Shown piece by piece: positions 7,530 through 13,740 of a stretch of 17,786 nt of DNA; position 1 is the first letter of the stretch; each line of letters starts with the position of its first letter. This DNA is from JBKEDC01 sp047974225. GTDB taxonomy: Bacteria > Bacteroidota > Bacteroidia > Bacteroidales > Prolixibacteraceae. The DNA lies in the NCBI GenBank assembly GCA_047974225.1, contig JBKECD010000188.1, positions 1 to 17,786 of the forward strand, written 5' to 3'. Below the pieces are notes generated by a model. That model searched no databases, was not told the origin of the DNA, and saw nothing but the letters and a program-made list of their open reading frames with translations. The position numbers and the translations under genes were made by a program.

Positions 7530-8689
7530 CGCTGCACCTCCTTTCGGGGAATGAGCTCGGCGAATGATTGCAACACCGCTGGCGAAAGGTCGGCAGTGAG
7601 CGACAGGCGCAGGCGAGCAGTGCCCGGCGGCACGGTGGGCGGGCGGATGGGGAAGATGAGGAAGCCCTCTCGCTGGAGGTGCTCGGCGAGCGCCACCGCT
7701 GCTTGATTATCGCCAATGATGAGGGGCTGAATATGGCTTTCGTTTGTCGGATATCCCTTGGCATGCAGCGCTTGGCTGAGCAACGACGATAGGCTCGCTA
7801 GGCGCAGGCGTTTCTCTTGAAAGAGGGGCATCTGGTCGAGCACAAACTTTGTCCACGCTAGGTTGATGGGCGGCAGTGCGGTGGTGTATATCAGCGTGCG
7901 GGCACGGTTCACGAGCATCTGCTGGAGCTCCTTTCCGAGCACCGCAAAAGCCCCCACCGAGGCATAGGCTTTGCCGAGCGTGCCCACAAGCAAATCAATC
8001 TTCCCGATTGCCTGCTGCGTTTCACACGAGCCGAGCCCCTGCACCCCCTTCACGCCGATGGAGTGGGCTTCGTCGATATATAATAAGGTGTTGAATTGCT
8101 CTTTGAGGGCGACAAGTTTCTGCAAATTCACCTCATCGCCATCCATGCTGAAGACCGACTCGCTGACCACAAACACCTGCCGATAATGCTGTCGCTTGCG
8201 CTCAAGGATGCTCGCCAGATGCTGATAGTCGAGATGCCGATAGCGGATATGCTCGGCAGCGCTCAGGCGGATGCCGTCGATAAGGCTGGCATGGCAGAGC
8301 TTGTCGGAAAGAATCAAGTCGCCTTTTTGCGCCAAAGCAGGCAGAATGCCTAGATTGGCATGATATCCGCTGTTGAAAAACAGGGCTGCTTGGGCGTCAT
8401 ACATTCGGCACAATTGCTCTTCCACTTCCTCATAAAGCGGATAATTCCCGCTGAGCAAGCGAGAGGAGGAAGCCCCGAGGGCAAACCACCGGGGATGCTG
8501 CCCGAGTTGTGCTTTAAATTGGCGCAGAAGAGCATAATCAGAGGACAATCCGAGGTAGTCATTCGAGGAAAGATTAATCATTTCCCGACCTTCATAGCGG
8601 CATTTCCCGTTGCCCTGCGGCTCTACTTGTCGCAGGCTTCGCAGCAAGCCATGGGCTTGCAGACGCTGGATTTCTTGCTGGTAATTCAT
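7526..8689 (-). CDS. bioF: 8-amino-7-oxononanoate synthase
   Basis: A PLP enzyme joining pimeloyl-ACP (or pimeloyl-CoA) and alanine with loss of CO2 to give KAPA. The 387-residue protein shows NLSSNDYLGLS (39-49), GASSSRLLSGN (72-82), HASLIDGIRLS (133-143), IDEAHSIGVKG (205-215; Asp206 and His209 contact PLP) and the Schiff-base lysine in GTLGKAYAS (Lys240). It belongs to the alpha-oxoamine synthase group; the operon context excludes 2-amino-3-ketobutyrate ligase and 5-aminolevulinate synthase. The ATG overlaps the bioA TGA and the TGA overlaps the bioG ATG, each by four bases. Confidence 0.95.
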   Translation of the reverse strand: MNYQQEIQRLQAHGLLRSLRQVEPQGNGKCRYEGREMINLSSNDYLGLSSDYALLRQFKAQLGQHPRWFALGASSSRLLSGNYPLYEEVEEQLCRMYDAQAALFFNSGYHANLGILPALAQKGDLILSDKLCHASLIDGIRLSAAEHIRYRHLDYQHLASILERKRQHYRQVFVVSESVFSMDGDEVNLQKLVALKEQFNTLLYIDEAHSIGVKGVQGLGSCETQQAIGKIDLLVGTLGKAYASVGAFAVLGKELQQMLVNRARTLIYTTALPPINLAWTKFVLDQMPLFQEKRLRLASLSSLLSQALHAKGYPTNESHIQPLIIGDNQAAVALAEHLQREGFLIFPIRPPTVPPGTARLRLSLTADLSPAVLQSFAELIPRKEVQR

Positions 8690-9969
8690 TGTTTTTTATT
8701 TTCTAGTTCGACCACACGACACACCGCATGACACAGTTTTTCGATTTCCTCATCGCTGATGACAAAAGGCGGCATCAGATAGACATTTCGCCCAAAGGGG
8801 CGCACCCACACGCCCATTTCCACAAATATTTTCTGCACTTCGCCCACCTCCACCGAGCGTTTCAATTCCACCACTCCGATAGCCCCTAGGCAGCGCACAT
8901 CAGCCACTATCGGAAGATGCGCGCAGCCCGCCAGACCTTTTCGCAATTGCGCTTCGAGGTGCTTCACCCGAGCTTCCCAATCGGATTGCAGCAGCAGGTC
9001 GATGCTCCGACAAGCCACGGCGCAAGCCAGCGGATTGCCCATAAAAGTAGGGCCGTGCATAAACACTCCCGGCTCGCCCCGCCCAATGGCATCAGCCACC
9101 TGATTGCTCGCCAGCGTGGCAGCAAAACTGAGATATCCGCCCGTGATTGCCTTGCCCACACACATGATGTCGGGCTCAATAGCAGCATGCTCACAGGCAA
9201 ACATCTTGCCCGTGCGCCCAAATCCTGTGGCAATCTCATCGGCAATCAGCAGCACCCCAAATTCGGTGCAAAGTTGCCTGACTTCCGCCAGATATTCCGC
9301 CGAATAAAACCACATGCCGCCCGCTCCCTGCACAATAGGCTCAAGAATCACCGCTGCCAATTCCTGATGATGATTTTGCAGCAACTGCCGCATCGCTTCC
9401 ACCTCTGGCTCGATTTCCGAAGACCCAAAAGGGCAGCGGGGCTGCGACACAAAGTGCTGAATGCTCAGCGCCTGACGGAAGATGTGATGCATCCCCGTTT
9501 CAGGGTCGCACACCGACATGGCGTGCCACGTGTCGCCATGATAGCCATTTCTGATGGTGGCAAACTTCGCTTTTTGAGGATTTCCTTGGGCAATCCAATA
9601 TTGCAGCGCCATTTTCATCGCCACTTCCACCGCCACCGAGCCCGAGTCGCAATAAAAAATCTTTTGCAGATTTCCCGGGGCGATGGCAAGCAGCCTTTGC
9701 GCCAGCTCGACAGCCGGCTGATGGGTGAATCCGCCAAACATGACATGCGCCATCTTCCGAAGTTGCCCCTCGGCAGCAGCATTGAGTGCGGGGTGATTAT
9801 AGCCATGAATGGCGGCCCACCACGAAGACATGCCATCGGTGAGCGCTCGCCCATCGGCAAGGAAGATGGTGCACCCTTGGGCACGCTCCACCTCATAGAC
9901 AGGCAGCGGGGCGAGGGTCGAAGTGTAGGGATGCCACAAATGCTGGCGGTCGAAATCAAGATTATTCAT
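8686..9969 (-). CDS. bioA: Adenosylmethionine-8-amino-7-oxononanoate aminotransferase
   Basis: Transaminates KAPA to 7,8-diaminopelargonate using SAM as amino donor and PLP as cofactor. The 427-residue class III aminotransferase begins with the BioA signature LWHPYTS (11-17) and DGMSSWWAAIHGYNHP (45-60). RNGYHGDTWHAMSVCDP (140-156) is characteristic of BioA within the class. ADEIATGFGRTG (243-254) and Lys273 in VGKAITGG form the PLP site. The ATG overlaps the end of bioB by eight bases. Nothing is missing. Confidence 0.96.
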   Translation of the reverse strand: MNNLDFDRQHLWHPYTSTLAPLPVYEVERAQGCTIFLADGRALTDGMSSWWAAIHGYNHPALNAAAEGQLRKMAHVMFGGFTHQPAVELAQRLLAIAPGNLQKIFYCDSGSVAVEVAMKMALQYWIAQGNPQKAKFATIRNGYHGDTWHAMSVCDPETGMHHIFRQALSIQHFVSQPRCPFGSSEIEPEVEAMRQLLQNHHQELAAVILEPIVQGAGGMWFYSAEYLAEVRQLCTEFGVLLIADEIATGFGRTGKMFACEHAAIEPDIMCVGKAITGGYLSFAATLASNQVADAIGRGEPGVFMHGPTFMGNPLACAVACRSIDLLLQSDWEARVKHLEAQLRKGLAGCAHLPIVADVRCLGAIGVVELKRSVEVGEVQKIFVEMGVWVRPFGRNVYLMPPFVISDEEIEKLCHAVCRVVELENKKQ

Positions 9970-10957
9970 CGCATCCTCCTTTCTGAGCCTGAATCAGTTC
10001 ATGGTCGAGCGAAAAGCCCGAAGCCGAAAACAACGCTCGGTCTTGCTCAATATCGGTGCCGATGGTGGTGAGATAATCGCCCACCAAAGCAGCACTAATC
10101 CCCGCACGGAGCGCCCGCCCCTGCATGTGGGCGATGCGACTTCGTCCGCCCGCCAATCGGATATCGGCTTGGGGATTGATGAAGCGAAAAAGAGCGAAAG
10201 CCGTCAGAATCTCCTCATCCGTCAGCGGCGCAGCATCCGCCAGCGGCGTGCCCTCCACCGGCATGAGGATGTTGAGCGGAATGGAATCCACCTGCAAATC
10301 ACGAAGAGCGAAAGCCATCTCGATGCGCTGCGCTAGGGTTTCGCCCATGCCCAGAATCCCGCCCGAACAAATCTTCAAGCCCACAGCCTGCGCCGCTCTG
10401 ATTGTTTCAATCTTTTCTTCGATGCTATGAGTGGAACACAGCTCCGGAAAAAACGAAGGAGCAGTTTCGATGTTGCAATGATAATGCTTCACCCCGGCTT
10501 GCCGCAAGCGGGCGAGCTGCTCGGCACTGAGCAGCCCCATCGAGGCACACAGGTGAATCGGGGTGTGCTTGCCGATGCTCTGATAGATGCGACAAAGCGC
10601 ATCGAGCTTGCGATCGGAAACGGCTCGCCCACTAGTAACGAGCGAAAAACGATAGACCCCCCTTTGGGCGTTCTCATGCGCCATGCGCTCGGCTTCTTGG
10701 GGGCTCACAAGGTCATACTCCTCCACATCGGTGTGGTGGAATGCCGACTGCGAACACCACTTACAATTCTCGGAGCATCGCCCCGACTTAGCATTCACAA
10801 TGGTGCACATCTCCATGAAATCCCCTCGGAAATGGCGGCGGATTTCATCGGCAGCCGCATAAAGCTCTTCTTTCTCGGGCGCTTGGGCAATCGCCATCGC
10901 CTCGGCAATATCTAATTGCCCGCCACTCAAAATTCGGTTTTTAATTTCTTGTATCAT
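9962..10957 (-). CDS. bioB: Biotin synthase
   Basis: A radical SAM enzyme that inserts sulfur into dethiobiotin, the last step of the pathway. The 331-residue protein carries the 4Fe-4S motif C61-SEN-C65-KW-C68, preceded by CTIVNAKSGR (51-60), and SLVTSGR-type core sequence beyond it. First gene of bioBAFGCD. It begins only 17 bases after the end of an intrinsic terminator stem, and I find no TAnnTTTG sequence between that terminator and the ATG. Its transcription therefore seems to depend on read-through from the promoter ahead of the small gene at 10991-11326, or on an atypical promoter. No BirA-like operator (TTGTAAAC and its inverse) was seen. Confidence 0.96.
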   Translation of the reverse strand: MIQEIKNRILSGGQLDIAEAMAIAQAPEKEELYAAADEIRRHFRGDFMEMCTIVNAKSGRCSENCKWCSQSAFHHTDVEEYDLVSPQEAERMAHENAQRGVYRFSLVTSGRAVSDRKLDALCRIYQSIGKHTPIHLCASMGLLSAEQLARLRQAGVKHYHCNIETAPSFFPELCSTHSIEEKIETIRAAQAVGLKICSGGILGMGETLAQRIEMAFALRDLQVDSIPLNILMPVEGTPLADAAPLTDEEILTAFALFRFINPQADIRLAGGRSRIAHMQGRALRAGISAALVGDYLTTIGTDIEQDRALFSASGFSLDHELIQAQKGGCDE

Positions 10958-10970
10958 CAGCTTTGAAAAT

Positions 10971-11008
10971 AAAAAAACCGCTGGCGAGCCTCAGCCCACC
11001 AACGGTTT
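10971..11008 (-). terminator. Strong intrinsic terminator between the small gene and bioB
   Basis: Reading the minus strand, AAACCGTTGGTGGGC pairs with GCTCGCCAGCGGTTT over 15 bases (four of them G-U) around the loop TGAG. A run of seven T in all follows, then ATTTTC. The TGA in the loop is the stop codon of the upstream small gene. The plus strand lacks a T-run after the stem, so it acts towards bioB only. Confidence 0.85.
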
Positions 11009-11326
11009 CGTATTACTATTATTATATATGTATGCTTTTTGCGTGAAACTCCTCGCCCCACACACCTCATCAGTCGCCACAGCCACCACCAGCCACTCGC
11101 CCAGCTCGGCAGTCGCTTCCTCCTCTTCCTCCGCAGCCATGCGCAGCGTTTCTTGCAATTCTTCGGAAACATGCTGAAAAATCTCGCCCACCCATTGCGC
11201 CGAGCGCATCGACAGACGACCGATGTGCACCACACATCCCAAGACACTAAAAAGAGCATAGTTCTTCCGACTCCATCGGTTGAAATGCTTCGCTTGGGGG
11301 TGAAAATAGGCGCTGAGGTGTTTCAT
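10991..11326 (-). CDS. Small basic/acidic protein of unknown function upstream of bioB
   Basis: A 111-residue frame from the ATG at 11326. The N-terminal half is basic and aromatic (HFNRWSRKNYALFSVLG at residues 14-30, then IGRLSMRSAQW); the middle holds an acidic stretch AAEEEEEATAEL. There is no signal peptide or clear membrane segment. Support for a real gene: a consensus -7 element just upstream, an intrinsic terminator overlapping its stop codon, and the same strand as bio. I have an uncertain impression that short Bacteroidales proteins with an RWSRKxYAxF core exist, but could not check. The -7 element lies only six bases before the ATG, so the message would be nearly leaderless, or this could be a leader ORF for the bio operon. 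Function unknown. Confidence 0.6.
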   Translation of the reverse strand: MKHLSAYFHPQAKHFNRWSRKNYALFSVLGCVVHIGRLSMRSAQWVGEIFQHVSEELQETLRMAAEEEEEATAELGEWLVVAVATDEVCGARSFTQKAYIYNNSNTKPLVG

Positions 11327-11331
11327 AGGCG

Positions 11332-11362
11332 CAAAGATAGCAATCAATGAGGAATGAGCAAT
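11332..11362 (-). promoter_or_regulatory. Promoter of the small gene, probably also serving the bio operon
   Basis: On the minus strand ATTG (11362-11359), 19 bases, then TATCTTTG (11339-11332): an exact -7 element and three of four at -33. It is the only TAnnTTTG on this strand between bioB and 11340. Confidence 0.65.
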
Positions 11363-11374
11363 GTGGAAAGAAGA

Positions 11375-11740
11375 ATTGCAATGCGTTTTGTTAAAAAAAA
11401 AACGTTTGGGCGAGGGACTTGCAATGCGTTTTGTTAAAAAAAACGCTGGGGAAGCATATCGTCATGCGGTTTTGCTCAAAAAAACGCTGGGGAAGCATAT
11501 CGTCATGCGGTTTTGTTAAAAAAAACGCTGGGAAAGCATATCACCATGCGGTTTTGCTCAAAAAAACGCTGGGGAAGCATATCGCCATGCGGTTTTGCTC
11601 AAAAAAACGCTGGGGAAGCATATCACCATGCGGTTTTGCTCAAAAAAACGCTGGGGAAGCATATCACCATGCGGTTTTGCTCAAAAAAACGCTGGGGAAG
11701 CATATCGTCATGCGGTTTTGCTCAAAAAAGAAAAAGGATG
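11375..11740. repeat. About 41-bp tandem repeat array, nine units
   Basis: Unit starts (TGCG) lie at 11382, 11425, 11465, 11506, 11547, 11588, 11629, 11670 and 11711. Steps are 43, 40 and then exactly 41 bases. Each unit holds TGCGGTTTTG, then CTC or TTA, a run of 7-8 A, CGCTGGGGAAGCATATC and a variable end (GTCA, ACCA or GCCA). The first two units are more diverged and the last is cut short. Each unit contains two small dyads, GCG-TTTT/AAAA-CGC and GCAT/ATGC. There are no unique spacers. The array occupies most of the gap between the bio leader promoter and the plus-strand gene at 11940. Frames stay open across it only because the repeat has no stops. Confidence 0.95.
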
Positions 11741-11939
11741 ACAAACATCGACTTTTAACACTCGTTTGCAAATGCAAATAATAACAAAACGCCAGAAGAT
11801 GGTTGTATTTTGAAACTTTCAGCGCATTAATCAGACGCTTTCTTGTAAAATGAACAATATTTTTTATCAAAATGATTATGTATATATAAAAAAGAACTAC
11901 TTTAGCATCGTTTTTATCAATCACAAATAATTTAAAACT
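11741..11939. other. AT-rich upstream region without a gene
   Basis: Completes the gene-free stretch 11363-11939. It contains a dyad TTTGCA-AA-TGCAAA (11765-11778), similar to the one at the asnB promoter, and a weak -7 candidate TACTTTAG (11898-11905) for the gene at 11940 with no matching -33. No RNA gene or ORF is convincing. Confidence 0.5.
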
Positions 11940-12638
11940 ATGACTTATTCAAATTTAGTAGGTGCACTCCGAACCACCGCCTTGGGCGGGGTTTCCAACC
12001 GCATGAAAACTCGCCTCGAGGCAGAAGACCTCAGCACCTTCCCCGGCTATGAGCCGATTATCTCCTCATTCTTCACGCTAGTGGTTCAATACAACGAAGC
12101 ACTCGGTCGGGAGCAGACACTATCCGAGCTTGAGGAAGCCGACGACATCCGCGATGAAGCCTTCCGCAACCTCCACAGTCTGATTAAAGGCTATCTTGCC
12201 GTGCCCTCCCTCGCCCCAGTGGCGCAACCCGCTTTCGCCATCCTCAACAAGCGCGGGCTATCGGTTACCTCCCTTGCCTATGACGATGAAACAGGAGCGA
12301 TTGACTCCATCATCGAAGAGCTCGACAAACTTGCGCTTCCAGCGCTCATGTATGCAGAAACAATGCTCGAAGCGCTGCGCACGGCGGAAAACAACTTCAA
12401 AACGAAAGCCAACGCCTATGACGACAGTAAGAACAAAAAGCCCTCTGCCTCGGCACTCAAAAAAGAACTGGTGAACTACATCAACAATAGGATTGTGAGC
12501 TATCACAACGCCCTAGCAGAAACCAATGGCGAAGCCTTCAAAAAAATGGCTGATGCGATTGACAAAATGATTGTCGATGAAAACACACTCACCCGAAGCC
12601 GCCAAAACCGACCCGGCAACTCCGAAACAAAAGACTAA
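11940..12638 (+). CDS. Helical protein of unknown function, possibly DUF6261-like
   Basis: A 232-residue soluble protein with no signal peptide or membrane segment. It looks almost wholly alpha-helical, with long amphipathic stretches such as LSELEEADDIRDEAFRNLHS (61-80) and a Lys/Asn-rich middle linker near 155-170. The tail (LTRSRQNRPGNSETKD) is polar and probably disordered. The layout and the E-x-D-x-x-R-D-x-A-F segment remind me of DUF6261, a Bacteroidetes family without known function; this is recollection, not a search. The ATG at 11940 is the first in frame and follows an AT-rich region. It may be cotranscribed with the ORF at 12716, from which it is separated by a structured 77-base gap. 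Confidence 0.75.
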   Translation: MTYSNLVGALRTTALGGVSNRMKTRLEAEDLSTFPGYEPIISSFFTLVVQYNEALGREQTLSELEEADDIRDEAFRNLHSLIKGYLAVPSLAPVAQPAFAILNKRGLSVTSLAYDDETGAIDSIIEELDKLALPALMYAETMLEALRTAENNFKTKANAYDDSKNKKPSASALKKELVNYINNRIVSYHNALAETNGEAFKKMADAIDKMIVDENTLTRSRQNRPGNSETKD

Positions 12639-12690
12639 TTTATACATACGCATACACACACACAACACACTTGAAACTGTATGTATAAAT
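12638..12690. repeat. 12-bp perfect inverted repeat enclosing a CA-rich tract
   Basis: ATTTATACATAC (12638-12649) and GTATGTATAAAT (12679-12690) are exact inverses. The left arm begins at the last base of the preceding stop codon. Between them lies a CA-dinucleotide tract (12651-12670). No T-run follows, so it is not a standard terminator. Confidence 0.75.
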
Positions 12691-12737
12691 CACCCCCCTC
12701 GGCGAGAAACACACTATGCTCGCTGGGGGGATTTATA
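12684..12737 (+). promoter_or_regulatory. GC-rich hairpin with the next start codon in its loop
   Basis: TATAAATCACCCCCCTCGG then CGAG (12684-12706) faces CTCGCTGGGGGGATTTATA (12719-12737). Apart from small bulges they pair over about 18 bases, leaving AAACACACTATG as the loop. The ATG at 12716-12718 is the last loop triplet. The left arm also forms the right arm of the previous inverted repeat, so the two hairpins exclude each other. Confidence 0.55.
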
Positions 12738-13192
12738 ACAATATCTCCAGCGAATCCAAATTCTCGGTGAGCGAAATAAAAGTCGAGGTGGAGAATGAAT
12801 ACAACCGGGTGCTTTCCTCCCATAAATTCAACCCTGAAATCAAGAATAAAGACGCCAAAGGCTCCTTTGAAAAAAGCTACAACCACATTATCCGACTCGG
12901 CAAGCTCGGCGAAGACACACCCTATCGAATCAAAATCAGCTACACCTGCGATTACTACACCAAACGATATAATAACGGTTTTTTCGGCGGCTCAAAAAGC
13001 GGCAGCAGAACCTTTACCTTCGATACCATGTATGAATACAACACCAAAAAGCAAATCTGGGAAAAAACAAGCAAAGACATGACTGACACCAAGGTGTCGA
13101 TGTCGAAAATGAGCATCAGCTCAACGGTCAATTTCTGCAAAGTCGATTTCACCCTCGACTACCGTTTTACAGCCAATCGTGAAACTTATTAA
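12716..13192 (+). CDS. Hypothetical protein, 158 aa
   Basis: I do not recognise this protein. It is rich in Lys, Ser, Asn and Tyr, and reads as mostly beta-strand (KFSVSEIKVEVENEYNRVLS; RTFTFDTMYEYNT; TVNFCKVDFTLDYRF). It has a flexible FFGGSKSGS segment and no signal peptide, lipobox or membrane helix. Its look is that of a secreted or surface beta protein whose leader is missing, but this is a guess. The frame is open back to 12689 without another ATG, so the start may be at 12716 in the hairpin loop or at a non-ATG codon, or the gene may be truncated at its 5' end. The broken lipoprotein gene follows after 26 bases. Confidence 0.55.
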   Translation: MLAGGIYNNISSESKFSVSEIKVEVENEYNRVLSSHKFNPEIKNKDAKGSFEKSYNHIIRLGKLGEDTPYRIKISYTCDYYTKRYNNGFFGGSKSGSRTFTFDTMYEYNTKKQIWEKTSKDMTDTKVSMSKMSISSTVNFCKVDFTLDYRFTANRETY

Positions 13193-13218
13193 TATTTCAA
13201 TTCAAATACAATGTAATT

Positions 13219-13405
13219 ATGAAACAATTTAAAACCCTTAGCCTTGCGCTAATCGCATGCGTTAGTCGATGAGGGAATCGTGTCAATTGAAGTAAAAGGA
13301 TATTTAGAGGACACGCTGATTTTTACTGACCTTCGTCCAACAATCGAGAATGGAAAAACCCTCATATATTCCATATATTCCAACGGTTATCACGATACTC
13401 CTTAA
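13219..13405 (+). pseudogene. Broken lipoprotein gene remnant
   Basis: ATG at 13219 encodes MKQFKTLSLALIACVSR and then stops at 13270. The beginning is a good lipoprotein signal with lipobox L-I-A-C (Cys14). Shifted by one base, a second frame runs from 13259 to a TAA at 13403, giving 48 codons (VDEGIVSIEVKGYLEDTLIF onward to YSNGYHDTP) that look like a secreted beta-sheet protein tail. A single-base frameshift plus probable internal deletion would explain both. The original family cannot be named. Alternatively it is two unrelated fragments. Confidence 0.55.
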
Positions 13406-13432
13406 GAATAACAAACATATTTCCGCCCCAAG

Positions 13433-13463
13433 CTTGCTATTGTCTAAAAAAGATTTATATTTG
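13433..13463 (+). promoter_or_regulatory. tRNA promoter
   Basis: CTTG (13433-13436; consensus TTTG), 19 bases, then TATATTTG (13456-13463), an exact -7 element. The mature tRNA starts 42 bases after it. Confidence 0.65.
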
Positions 13464-13504
13464 CAGGCGTTTAGGCAATCTCGCTTGAGAAGTAGCCTAA
13501 ATCC

Positions 13505-13578
13505 GGGCTTATAGCTCAGTTGGTTAGAGCAACAGACTCATAATCTGGAGGTCCCTGGTTCAAGCCCAGGTTGGCCCA
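13505..13578 (+). tRNA. tRNA with anticodon CAT (elongator Met, or Ile2)
   Basis: 74 bases fold as a cloverleaf: acceptor GGGCTTA/TTGGCCC (one T-T mismatch), D stem GCTC/GAGC around AGTTGGTTA, anticodon loop CTCATAA with CAT at 13539-13541, T arm CCTGG-TTCAAGC-CCAGG, discriminator A at 13578. CCA is not encoded. The A at the first acceptor-proximal anticodon-stem position faces G, a weak pair. It is not the initiator, which would have a G-C-rich anticodon stem. Whether the C34 is left as C (Met) or made lysidine (Ile2) cannot be decided here. Confidence 0.95.
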
Positions 13579-13584
13579 CTCCTC

Positions 13585-13618
13585 AAAGCACTTGCAATCC
13601 TTGCAGGTGCTTTTTTTT
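13585..13618 (+). terminator. Intrinsic terminator of the tRNA gene
   Basis: AAAGCACTTGCAA, loop TCC, then TTGCAGGTGCTTT pair along their whole length with one T-G pair, followed by a run of eight T (13611-13618, overlapping the stem end). Confidence 0.9.
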
Positions 13619-13740
13619 GATTATCTCGCTAAATTTCACATTCTTCACCCCGATTTTTTCTTAAATTCGCCAATTGAAAACCTGTGGCGCAGCAACTTCG
13701 CACTTCGCACTTTGTCGCTTCGCACCCAAAAACGCAAACC

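Noticed and set aside
11375..11740. CRISPR array
   Set aside because: The units are contiguous at a 41-bp period with no unique spacers and there are no cas genes nearby.
11419..11781. Reading frames across the 41-bp array
   Set aside because: They are open in several frames only because the repeat lacks stops; the period is not a multiple of three and the peptides are low-complexity.
12638..12690. Invertible promoter flanked by inverted repeats
   Set aside because: Only 29 bases lie between the arms, no promoter motif is inside, and no recombinase gene is near.
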